From NCBI GenBank assembly GCA_947483545.1, contig CANKNP010000287.1, positions 1 through 6,729 on the forward strand: a DNA stretch of 6,729 nt, written 5' to 3'. Below are positions 1 to 5,245 of the stretch, one piece after another. Origin of the DNA: Deltaproteobacteria bacterium (GTDB taxonomy: Bacteria > Myxococcota > UBA796 > SXON01). The notes beneath the pieces are model-generated. The model made no database searches, was not told where the DNA came from, and worked only from the letters and a program-made list of their open reading frames with translations. Every line of letters starts with the position of its first letter. Position 1 is the stretch's first letter. The translations under genes were made by a program, and so were the position numbers.

Positions 1-28
1 CCCTGACGCGCGGGTACGCGCGTCAGGG
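1..28. repeat. Perfect inverted repeat, 12-bp arms
   Basis: Bases 1-12 (CCCTGACGCGCG) are the exact reverse complement of 17-28, separated by the tetraloop GGTA. The stem is GC-rich and would be very stable as RNA or cruciform DNA. The right arm overlaps the start of the first 84-bp repeat (from 19), while the second repeat copy has no matching left arm. No T-run follows on either visible side. It may be a terminator for a gene left of the window or part of a mobile repeat; the sequence does not decide between them. Confidence 0.7.
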
Positions 29-102
29 GCCCCGGCAACTTGAGCATCTTCCTGGCGCAAGCGCCTAAGCTGGCTGCGCTGGCTCGCCAGCCGGCGCTCG
101 CT
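19..102. repeat. 84-bp direct repeat, copy 1
   Basis: Bases 19-102 match 125-208 at 83 of 84 positions; the only difference is A68 versus C174. Two hairpins lie inside: GGCGC-AA-GCGCC (54-65), and a 9-bp stem at 76-84 paired with 89-97, including one G-T wobble, around the loop CGCC. The unit therefore resembles a structured extragenic repeat of the REP/BIME kind, though it matches no family I can name. The 106-bp offset is not a multiple of three, so the two copies cannot be read in one continuous frame. Confidence 0.8.
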
Positions 103-124
103 GCGCGTCCAGGGCGCTTCGCGC

Positions 125-208
125 CGCGTCAGGGGCCCCGGCAACTTGAGCATCTTCCTGGCGCAAGCGCCTACGCTGGCTGCGCTGGCTCGCCAGCCGG
201 CGCTCGCT
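125..208. repeat. 84-bp direct repeat, copy 2
   Basis: This is the second copy of the 19-102 unit, separated from it by a 22-bp spacer (103-124) that is not repeated and itself carries GCGCG/CGCGC ends. Both internal hairpins are kept (160-171 and 182-203). Identity stops abruptly at both ends, as expected for a discrete unit rather than a drifting duplication. The copy ends about 70 bp before the promoter of the lipoprotein gene. A TTG inside it opens the same frame as that gene, but the lipoprotein signal at 314 argues strongly against translation starting here. Confidence 0.8.
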
Positions 209-278
209 CCCCTCCTCGCGGACCGATTGTTGCCCAGGCCCCGTGGCCGCCCTGGTCAACATGGCCTCTCCCCTCCGC

Positions 279-314
279 TTGTCCTCACCCTCCGCCCCCC
301 GTACAATACCCCCA
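279..314 (+). promoter_or_regulatory. Sigma70-like promoter, apparently giving a leaderless mRNA
   Basis: TTGTCC (279-284, 4 of 6 matches to the -35 consensus) is followed after exactly 17 bp by TACAAT (302-307, 5 of 6 matches to the -10 consensus). A start site 7 bp past the -10 box falls on position 314, the A of the ATG of the lipoprotein gene. The stretch just before that ATG is C-rich and has no Shine-Dalgarno sequence, which agrees with a leaderless transcript. The elements are read directly; the start site is inferred from normal spacing. Confidence 0.6.
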
Positions 315-1552
315 TGCGCCTCCTCCCCCTCCTCCTGCTGCTCGCCTGCCGCAACAAGACCGCCGCCGAGTGTGACAGCGCCACGAACTGCGCGCCTTTG
401 GACTCCGATTCGCCAGGGGACTCCTCCAACCCCGACGACTCGGACGACACCGACGACACCGACGACACCCACACCGACTCCCCGGTCGAGAACACCGCCC
501 CCACCGGCCTCGTCGTGGCCATCGACCCGCTGTTCCCCACCGAAGACGACCCGCTTCAGTGTGCGGTCACCACCCCCGCGACAGACGCGCAGGGCGACGA
601 CATCGCCTACTCGTTCGCATGGACCGTGGACGGCGTCGATTTTGGCATCACCAGCGAGCTCGTGGACGCCTCGTTGACCACCCTCGGCCAGGCCTGGACC
701 TGCAGTGTGACCCCCTCCGACGGCCAGGTGGACGGCACCTCCGCGAGCGCCACGGTGACCATCGCCGCCCTGTCCACGTGCGGCACCGGCGAGGCGACGA
801 GCTCCTCGGACGTCAGCTATGTGGAGCTTTGCCCAACCACGTTCTCCATGGGCTGCACCGACGGCCAGAGCTCGTGCGAGGATGGCGAGTTCCCCGTCCA
901 TGACGTGACACTCACCCACGGCTATTGGATGGGGCAGTTCGAGGTGACCCAGGGCCAATACCTCACGGTGATGGGGGAGAATCCGACGCAGAACCCGACC
1001 TGCGGCGAAGATTGCCCCGTGGATTCGGTCACATGGCACATGGCTGCGGCCTATACCAACGCTGTGTCAAGCCAGGAGGGGCTGGAATCCTGCTACGCCT
1101 GCGCTGGCGCCGGGTCCGAAGTGACGTGCGTCAAAGCCGCCGAACCCTACGAGTGTTCGGGCTATCGCTTGCCAACCGAAGCCGAGTGGGAGGCCGCAGC
1201 GCGATGCGGCGAGGATCTTCTCTACGCAGGAAGCACCGACATCGACGCGGTCGCCTGGTACGAGAGCAACAGCGGCGGGACCCCCCAGCCGGTCGGCGGC
1301 CTGCTCCCGAACCCCTGCGGCCTTTACGACATGAGCGGCGGCGCTTGGGAGTGGACGCAGGACGGGTACAGCACCTACCCCAGCGAAGGGACCACCGACC
1401 CGACGGGAGACTCCGCCTCGGCATACCTGATCATTCGCGGAGGGAGTTGGCGCGACGAGGCCTACTGGGCGCGCATCGCCTCGCGGCACAACAACCTGCC
1501 GAGCGATGTGGACGCGACAGTCGGGTTTCGGTTGGTCCGGACGGTGGAGTAG
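314..1552 (+). CDS. Lipoprotein with Ig-like domain and catalytically degenerate FGE/SUMF1-fold domain
   Basis: This is a 412-aa predicted lipoprotein. A very short signal peptide of leucines ends in LLAC with the lipidated Cys at 12. A Cys-containing Asp/Ser/Thr linker follows (13-58), including DDT repeats at 44-52. Residues 61-150 look like an Ig/PKD-type beta domain with a likely Cys83-Cys130 disulfide. Residues 170-409 carry FGE-sulfatase family marks: FEVTQGQY (209-216), YRLPTEAEWEAAAR (284-297), GLYDMSGGAWEW (336-347), RGGSW (375-379) and VGFRLVR (403-409). In formylglycine-generating enzymes two active-site cysteines lie just after RGGS; here that stretch reads RDEAYWAR, with Asp and Ala at those places. 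Enzymatic activity is therefore unlikely, and a binding or structural role on the cell surface or in the periplasm is more plausible. The many other cysteines suggest disulfides in an exported protein. I chose the ATG at 314 because it gives the lipobox and fits the promoter; upstream in-frame TTG starts lie in repeat DNA. Confidence 0.88.
   Translation: MRLLPLLLLLACRNKTAAECDSATNCAPLDSDSPGDSSNPDDSDDTDDTDDTHTDSPVENTAPTGLVVAIDPLFPTEDDPLQCAVTTPATDAQGDDIAYSFAWTVDGVDFGITSELVDASLTTLGQAWTCSVTPSDGQVDGTSASATVTIAALSTCGTGEATSSSDVSYVELCPTTFSMGCTDGQSSCEDGEFPVHDVTLTHGYWMGQFEVTQGQYLTVMGENPTQNPTCGEDCPVDSVTWHMAAAYTNAVSSQEGLESCYACAGAGSEVTCVKAAEPYECSGYRLPTEAEWEAAARCGEDLLYAGSTDIDAVAWYESNSGGTPQPVGGLLPNPCGLYDMSGGAWEWTQDGYSTYPSEGTTDPTGDSASAYLIIRGGSWRDEAYWARIASRHNNLPSDVDATVGFRLVRTVE
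434..469 (+). repeat. 9-bp tandem repeat encoding the Asp-Asp-Thr linker
   Basis: GACGACTCG is followed by three exact GACGACACC units (443-451, 452-460, 461-469), encoding DDS then DDT three times inside the lipoprotein linker. The identity is at DNA level, not only protein level, so the run could change length by slippage in 9-bp steps without breaking the frame. Acidic Ser/Thr-rich linkers after a lipobox are common as flexible surface spacers. Confidence 0.8.
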
Positions 1553-1592
1553 GCGCGCGGGTTGGTCCCACCGGCGTTAGCCATCCGGCCCC

Positions 1593-1597
1593 GAGGA
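1593..1597 (+). promoter_or_regulatory. Ribosome binding site of the GST-like gene
   Basis: GAGGA lies 4 nt before the ATG at 1602 and supports that start. It contrasts with the preceding gene, which has no Shine-Dalgarno sequence. Confidence 0.6.
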
Positions 1598-1601
1598 TCC
1601 C

Positions 1602-2222
1602 ATGCCCATCGTGCTTCACCATCACCCGTACTCTCGCGCCGCCAACGTCATCTGGATGTTGGAGGAAGTCGGCGTGCCGTACACGCTCAAGTACGTCAAC
1701 ATCCTCGCCGGGGAGCAGAAGTCCGCCGACTTCCTCGCGCTGAACAGCATGGGCAAGCTGCCGGTGCTCGTGGATGGCGAGGCTGTGATCGCCGAGAGCG
1801 CGGCGATCGCGATGTACCTTGGCGACCGGTACGCGCCGGGCCGCCTCGCGCCCGCCTTCGATGATCCGGCGCGGGGCGCCTACCTGCGCTGGTGTGTGTA
1901 CCCGGCCGCCGTCATCGAGCCGGGCAGCATCTGCAAGGCCAACGAGTGGCCGTTCAAGCCCGGGCAGGCGGGCTGGGGCAGCTATGACAGCATGATGGAG
2001 ACCCTGGAGCGCGGCCTGTCGAACGGACCCTGGCTCCTCGGCGAGCGGTTCACCATGGCCGACACGCTGGTCGGCGGCACGCTCCGCTGGATGCTGCGGT
2101 TCAAGATGATGGAGGCGCGTCCGAGCTTCGTCGCCTACGCAGACCGCCTGGCCGAAAGGCCGGCGCTACAGGCCTCCGAGGCCAAGAATGCCGCGATCAT
2201 GGCAGAGCACGGGCTGGGGTAG
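1602..2222 (+). CDS. Glutathione S-transferase family protein
   Basis: This 206-aa cytoplasmic protein has the usual length and two-domain layout of soluble GSTs. The N-terminal thioredoxin-like domain (about 1-78) has Tyr10-Ser11-Arg12 where the catalytic Ser or Tyr of GSTs sits. Glutathione-binding marks are GKLPVL, with the conserved cis-proline at 54, and Glu65-Ser66 in the AESAAI segment. The all-helical C-terminal domain (about 88-200) holds the fold-stabilising N-cap motif FTMADT (Thr151, Asp154). Members conjugate glutathione to electrophiles or act as thiol-dependent reductases or isomerases; the substrate and exact class cannot be read from this sequence. The start is fixed by a GAGGA ribosome site. 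It lies 49 nt after the lipoprotein gene on the same strand, so read-through is possible, but the two genes share no obvious function. Hairpins downstream (2241-2358) probably end the transcript. Confidence 0.93.
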   Translation: MPIVLHHHPYSRAANVIWMLEEVGVPYTLKYVNILAGEQKSADFLALNSMGKLPVLVDGEAVIAESAAIAMYLGDRYAPGRLAPAFDDPARGAYLRWCVYPAAVIEPGSICKANEWPFKPGQAGWGSYDSMMETLERGLSNGPWLLGERFTMADTLVGGTLRWMLRFKMMEARPSFVAYADRLAERPALQASEAKNAAIMAEHGLG

Positions 2223-2240
2223 GAGTCCGTAGCGCATACC

Positions 2241-2290
2241 CCGGGAGCGCCGCCCGCGAGACTCGCAGCGGGCGCCGCGGCTGCTCCCGG
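2241..2290 (+). terminator. Hairpin after the GST gene, no U-tract
   Basis: CCGGGAGC (2241-2248) pairs perfectly with GCTCCCGG (2283-2290), and GCCCGC (2252-2257) pairs with GCGGGC (2268-2273) inside. It begins 18 nt after the GST stop codon. No run of T follows, so it would be a non-canonical terminator or a 3'-end stabiliser for the GST mRNA. Confidence 0.5.
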
Positions 2291-2309
2291 AGCCGAAGAA
2301 CTCAACGTC

Positions 2310-2358
2310 GCCCGGGCCCCCGGCGCGGGTACTCCCGCGTCGGGGATAGGTCCCGGGC
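2310..2358. terminator. Nested hairpin between convergent genes
   Basis: A 12-bp stem (2318-2329 with 2334-2345, one G-T pair) closes on the loop TACT. An outer perfect 7-bp stem GCCCGGG/CCCGGGC (2310-2316 with 2352-2358) surrounds it. It sits between converging genes and is symmetric enough to fold in RNA from either strand. No U-tract is present. A bidirectional terminator or transcription block is the natural reading, but a protein-binding site is possible. Confidence 0.5.
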
Positions 2359-2392
2359 TGCCACGGAGGGTGGACAACGATCGGCGTTGCCG

Positions 2393-2417
2393 GCAGGCTC
2401 GTCTCGACACCGCCTGC
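2393..2417 (-). terminator. Small hairpin after the minus-strand gene cluster
   Basis: GCAGGC (2393-2398) and GCCTGC (2412-2417) are exact inverted repeats. On the minus strand they start 12 nt past the TGA of the last gene. The loop is 13 nt and no U-tract follows, so terminator function is uncertain. It completes a row of three hairpins filling the 207-bp gap, in which I see no gene. Confidence 0.3.
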
Positions 2418-2429
2418 TCCCCCTACGCC

Positions 2430-2831
2430 TCACACGACCTGCTTCTCCAACTCCCGGAGCAACTGTCCAGCCGGACCGGTGCGATTTGCGCACAGGCACC
2501 GCTTGTACGAGCGCCAGAGCTCGCCGAGGTACGGATCCCCCGCGAGCCGGTGGTCGTTCGGGAAGGGATCGACCGCAGCGATCTCGGATCGAGCAAAGGA
2601 GCGCTCGCGGTGCAAGGCTTTGAGCGCGCCAACGAACGCCTCCCCTGCCCCGGCCTCGCCCCGTCGCGAAAGCTCGACGTAGGCGTGCCAGAGGGAGCTC
2701 TCCGGCAGGCTGGCACCCTCGCGGCGCGGCACCCGCAGGAGGCGTACCAGCTCACGGGTCGCCAGGTTCTCGTGGACCGTACAAGTGGTGCCGGGGACCG
2801 GGGGGCTGGCATCGGCGGGGGTCGCGTTCAT
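2430..2831 (-). CDS. Hypothetical protein, 133 aa
   Basis: I do not recognise this protein. The minus-strand reading has G/C-ending codons and a balanced soluble-protein composition, unlike the Arg/Pro/Ser-rich readings of the other frames, so I take it as the real one. The first 22 residues are Ala/Pro/Thr-rich and probably disordered. The rest (about 24-133) looks mostly alpha-helical and charged, with two aromatic segments of similar pattern, LWHAYVELSRRG and LWRSYKRCLCAN. No signal peptide or membrane segment is seen, so a cytoplasmic location is likely. It is the last gene of the minus-strand run, 42 nt after the secreted beta-barrel gene. No Shine-Dalgarno sequence precedes the ATG, so the exact start is less certain than the frame. 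Confidence 0.65.
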   Translation of the reverse strand: MNATPADASPPVPGTTCTVHENLATRELVRLLRVPRREGASLPESSLWHAYVELSRRGEAGAGEAFVGALKALHRERSFARSEIAAVDPFPNDHRLAGDPYLGELWRSYKRCLCANRTGPAGQLLRELEKQVV

Positions 2832-2873
2832 CGTGGAGGCGCCTGGGTGCGGGGGTAGCGTACCATGCCCGCC

Positions 2874-3503
2874 CTACTTCGCGCCCTTCGACCGGAAGTT
2901 CCCGAAGAACACGGTCGCCTCGGCCCCCAGTCCGGCGTAGACCGCGCCCGCGATCAAACCGCCGCCGTCTTTGCCGCTCACACAGTCACTATCCACGTCC
3001 GACATGCAATATTCCTGACCGCCGACGATGTGGTAGAGCCCGTAGATGTCGATCTGGTAGGCGCGCACCCGATCGCGGAGCATCGCGGTGAGCGCCAGCC
3101 GAATCGGAAAGTAGTTCACGTTCAAAAAGTCGGTGTCGCCCTTGTCTTTGAACCGCTCATGTCCGGCCCCGATGCCGGCGCCCAGCAAGAGCTGAAACTC
3201 TTCCTCTTTGATCATCACCTGGTCCCAGCCGACGGTGAACTCCTGCTGGCCCCACTTCGACGTGCCAAATCCCAGCGTTCCAAGCACGAAGAGGCGCCCT
3301 GACACGCCGGGGTAGACGACCCCGCGGACCCCAAATTCGACGTCGCCCTTCACCTTGTCCACATCGCCCTGCGCGACCTCCGGCAAGGCCACCGGGTATT
3401 GACCCGGGATCGCCATGGTCCCGATCGTCGGCCCAACTCCCCACCACTTCAGGTCCAGCGCGGCGGCTGGCTCGCTCAGGAGCGCGAGGGCGAGTGCGAT
3501 CAT
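2874..3503 (-). CDS. Predicted secreted outer-membrane beta-barrel protein
   Basis: This 209-aa protein of unrecognised family starts with a short hydrophobic leader (1-15, ending Ala-Ala-Ala before LDLKWW), a plausible though minimal Sec signal lacking the usual basic residue. The mature part alternates hydrophobic and polar residues in short glycine-bounded stretches (about 55-115, 128-160 and 180-203), as in small outer-membrane barrels. One predicted loop has Cys166 and Cys174 spaced by an acidic run (SDVDSD), suggesting a disulfide-closed or metal-binding external loop. Its ATG overlaps the TGA of the ferredoxin gene by 4 nt (ATGA), so the two are probably translationally coupled. The reading could instead be a periplasmic beta-rich protein, since the C-terminus (NFRSKGAK) lacks the terminal aromatic residue of classical barrels. 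Confidence 0.75.
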   Translation of the reverse strand: MIALALALLSEPAAALDLKWWGVGPTIGTMAIPGQYPVALPEVAQGDVDKVKGDVEFGVRGVVYPGVSGRLFVLGTLGFGTSKWGQQEFTVGWDQVMIKEEEFQLLLGAGIGAGHERFKDKGDTDFLNVNYFPIRLALTAMLRDRVRAYQIDIYGLYHIVGGQEYCMSDVDSDCVSGKDGGGLIAGAVYAGLGAEATVFFGNFRSKGAK

Positions 3504-3706
3504 GGGTGAATCCGCTTGCCGTCGGCGTCGAACACCCGGATCGCCTCCACGGGGCAGACCTGCGCACCCGCGAGCTTGTCCGCGTCCGTCGCGGTGACGA
3601 GCAGGATCGCGATGCCGTCATCGCCCATGCCATAGGCCAGGGGCGCGTCCTCGATGCAGTTGGAGGTGCCCGAGCACAAGCGCTTGTCGATTTCAACCCG
3701 GTACAT
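3500..3706 (-). CDS. Single-cluster [3Fe-4S]-type ferredoxin
   Basis: This 68-aa cytoplasmic electron carrier has cysteines at 11, 17 and 51, in the order Cys-x5-Cys then Cys-Pro. This matches the small bacterial ferredoxins that bind one [3Fe-4S] cluster, because the residue at the second-cysteine position of a four-cysteine site (position 14) is Thr. Acidic patches (DDG, DATDAD) are typical. Family members usually pass electrons from a reductase to cytochrome P450 or similar oxygenases; no such partner lies in this window. The ATG is 2 nt after the stop of the preceding gene, and the stop overlaps the next gene by 4 nt, so it sits firmly inside an operon of exported proteins. Only a weak AGAG precedes the ATG, which fits coupled translation. 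Length and Cys spacing are complete, so it should be functional. Confidence 0.9.
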   Translation of the reverse strand: MYRVEIDKRLCSGTSNCIEDAPLAYGMGDDGIAILLVTATDADKLAGAQVCPVEAIRVFDADGKRIHP

Positions 3707-3708
3707 GG

Positions 3709-4374
3709 CTACTCTGGTCCTTGGATGGGCGTGGAGGTGTCCAACGGTGTCGTGGACATGTTCACGATCTCGCCGCTCGTCTTCTTCATGCGCGGCGCCA
3801 CCTCAATGCGCACCGCGATCCCCGGCGTCACCTCGAATTCGGTCTCGGCGAAAGTGTACTTGCCCTTGGGGAGCAGGCCCAGAAACTCGCCCTCGCGCGT
3901 GACCGACGCCATCGCCGTCGCCACCGACGTGCGCTGGTCCGGATCAAAGGGCATGAGCTCGGCTTCCAGCGTGATCCCCCGTGGGGGCGTAGCGAGCAGC
4001 TCCACGCGGCCGTACCCCGTGTCGATGGTGTAGAGCCAATCGACGACCTCCTTGGTGCCCTTCAGCTTGGCGGCGACCTTCAGCCGATCGTAGGCGCCCT
4101 GCGCATCGCCCAGGGCGCGGGCTGCGTAGGCGCCGTGGAGCAGATCGTCGAACGTCAGCTCCACGCCGAGCTTCTCCAGCTCCTCAAACTTCTTCTCCAC
4201 GCCCGACCAGGCCTGCCGCGTCGCGAGTTGCTTGATCTCCGAGGAGAGGCGAACGTGCTCCCCTTCGTTGACCGTCGCGGGGTCCGTAGCGAACGCGGGC
4301 ACCACAGGATCCAGCAGGAGCAGAAGCCCAAGGGGTGCGAGCAAGTGCCGGGGGCGGCGAAGGTCGAAGGTCAC
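3709..4374 (-). CDS. Secreted protein with helical-repeat and PEGA-like beta domain
   Basis: This 221-aa protein is not a family I can name. The signal peptide has a basic start (RRPRH), a leucine-rich core and a likely cut after Ala29 (AFA). Residues about 36-108 form amphipathic helices reminiscent of TPR-type repeats, with AYAARALGDAQGAYDRL as the clearest unit. Residues about 120-195 look like a beta-sandwich of the PEGA or carboxypeptidase-regulatory kind, ending with the typical LPKGKYTF turn. The tail (200-221) is Thr/Pro-rich. A periplasmic or envelope binding role is the most that can be inferred. I chose the GTG at 4374 because GGAG lies 6 nt upstream and the signal peptide starts there; a longer reading from 4449 only adds an unlikely leader. 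It is followed after 2 nt by the ferredoxin gene. Confidence 0.78.
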   Translation of the reverse strand: MTFDLRRPRHLLAPLGLLLLLDPVVPAFATDPATVNEGEHVRLSSEIKQLATRQAWSGVEKKFEELEKLGVELTFDDLLHGAYAARALGDAQGAYDRLKVAAKLKGTKEVVDWLYTIDTGYGRVELLATPPRGITLEAELMPFDPDQRTSVATAMASVTREGEFLGLLPKGKYTFAETEFEVTPGIAVRIEVAPRMKKTSGEIVNMSTTPLDTSTPIQGPE

Positions 4375-4380
4375 GGGCCT

Positions 4381-4384
4381 CTCC
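4381..4384 (-). promoter_or_regulatory. Ribosome binding site selecting the GTG start
   Basis: On the minus strand GGAG (within GGAGAGG, 4378-4384) lies 6 nt before the GTG at 4374. It favours that start over the in-frame upstream codon at 4449, as does the signal peptide that begins there. Confidence 0.65.
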
Positions 4385-4446
4385 GGAGGAAGTGCCGACC
4401 GGCCATGTATCCGGCAGGGGGCATGTGTGTGCAGGCCTCCGGGCGC

Positions 4447-4469
4447 CAACCCCCGAAGAGGGGAGGTTG
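4447..4469 (-). other. Hairpin in the 117-nt intergenic gap
   Basis: On the minus strand CAACC-T-CCC pairs with GGGGGTTG around a 6-nt loop, giving 8 bp with one bulged T. It lies 22 nt after the stop codon of the beta-rich lipoprotein gene and before the secreted helical-repeat gene. No U-tract follows. It may be a partial terminator or mRNA processing site dividing the minus-strand run in two. I found no convincing promoter in the rest of the gap. Confidence 0.35.
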
Positions 4470-4491
4470 TTCCCCGAAGGAGGCGTGGGGG

Positions 4492-5208
4492 CTACTCGGA
4501 GTCACTTGGCGCCCCGCCGAGCGCTTCGAGTCCAGCCTTCTCGCGGGCGCGCTTTCCTCCTCGGTTGGTGAACGAGAGGTCGAAGCCGAGGCCTCCGTAA
4601 AGGCCTGTCGCCCGCATGGTGTCCACGTACAGGTCGCCTGAGATCCCAAGACGCAGCTTCGGCCAGTCCCGCCAGATGCGACCGCCGCCGCCCGCGTAGA
4701 ATTCGAACGTGCCGGCGCTGGAGTCCAGCTCCGGGGTTTGCGTCGCGAAAAACGTCTGGCGGGTCATGACCCCCGGGCCGAACGCGAAGCTCCAACTCTT
4801 GCCGAGGGCGTGCTCGGCGCGCACGGGCAACGCGACATGGAGCTGGCCGTATTGAAGCGTCGGAATGGGCATGATCAAGCCGGACAGTCCGGGCTGCGTG
4901 GCGAACGACCACCCGTTGGACTCCAAGAACCGGTAGCGGAGATCGACGCCGAGCCCAAGGGGAAAGACATGAACGCCCATGTCCACGTTGGGCCGCAGGC
5001 CGAGGCGCAAATGAAAGCCGACGGTGGGCAGCGGGATGGCGATCGGGGTCTGCAGCACATTCGGGTCGCGGGTGCCCTGGAGGTCCACGGTCATCTCGGA
5101 ATAGCCAGGATCAACGGGGATAGCGCCGTTGAGGGTGCCCATGTGGGTGCAGGCGGGGAGCAGCACCGCGATGACGAGGAACACGGATGACGGGCGACGT
5201 TTCAACAT
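4492..5208 (-). CDS. Beta-rich outer-membrane lipoprotein
   Basis: This 238-aa predicted lipoprotein has a clear type II signal: MLKRRPSS basic start, hydrophobic core, and lipobox LPAC with Cys20. Threonine at +2 is compatible with outer-membrane sorting. Residues about 60-214 are a series of short amphipathic strands with Gly/Asn turns (GFHLRLGLRPNVDMGVHVFP, GLYGGLGFDLSF), resembling an outer-membrane beta-barrel, and the tail (215-238) is charged and flexible. It has no cysteine besides Cys20. I know no specific family. The ATG at 5208 was chosen for the lipobox; the extra 49 residues of a longer reading are Gly/Arg/Trp-rich and overlap the upstream gene. No Shine-Dalgarno sequence is seen. 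It follows the preceding beta-rich gene by 37 nt, across a hairpin. Confidence 0.82.
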   Translation of the reverse strand: MLKRRPSSVFLVIAVLLPACTHMGTLNGAIPVDPGYSEMTVDLQGTRDPNVLQTPIAIPLPTVGFHLRLGLRPNVDMGVHVFPLGLGVDLRYRFLESNGWSFATQPGLSGLIMPIPTLQYGQLHVALPVRAEHALGKSWSFAFGPGVMTRQTFFATQTPELDSSAGTFEFYAGGGGRIWRDWPKLRLGISGDLYVDTMRATGLYGGLGFDLSFTNRGGKRAREKAGLEALGGAPSDSE

Positions 5209-5227
5209 GCGCGGGGAGCCCTCATCC

Positions 5228-5245
5228 GGCGGCGAAGACGCCGCC
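5228..5245 (-). other. Intercistronic hairpin directly after a stop codon
   Basis: On the minus strand GGCGGCG-TCTT-CGCCGCC is a perfect 7-bp stem with a 4-nt loop that begins at the base after the TGA of the upstream gene. It ends 19 nt before the ATG of the lipoprotein gene. With no U-tract it is unlikely to be a full terminator. It could stabilise the upstream mRNA segment, serve as a processing site, or limit ribosome access to the next gene. Confidence 0.55.

Noticed and set aside
19..208. CRISPR array
   Set aside because: Only two 84-bp repeats with one 22-bp spacer and no cas genes; repeat length is far outside the CRISPR range.
40..375. Open frames starting with TTG inside each 84-bp repeat, both beginning MSIFLAQAP
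   Set aside because: The similarity comes from the DNA repeat itself. The copies fall in different frames, and the second runs into the lipoprotein gene, whose lipobox demands a start at 314. The peptide looks helical, so a decayed gene fragment is not excluded, but I cannot support one.
65..1039. Long minus-strand open frame opposite the lipoprotein gene
   Set aside because: It is Arg/Gly/His-rich with no recognisable motif and lies antisense to a gene with clear FGE-family motifs; high GC content produces such frames.
2370..2858. Plus-strand open frame of 162 codons opposite the 133-aa gene
   Set aside because: Its composition is less protein-like and it runs through the hairpin at 2393-2417. 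The minus-strand frame fits the operon direction and codon bias better.
2832..2873. Promoter for the 133-aa gene (TACGCT box)
   Set aside because: No -35 element lies at a suitable distance, and the gap is short enough for read-through from the upstream gene.
4375..4449. N-terminal extension of the secreted helical-repeat protein from 4449
   Set aside because: The added residues would bury the signal peptide inside the protein, while GGAG 6 nt before the GTG at 4374 supports the shorter form.
3721..4641. 306-codon plus-strand open frame
   Set aside because: It is antisense to two genes with signal peptides and tight operon spacing, and its His/Arg/Gln-rich sequence resembles a GC-driven shadow.
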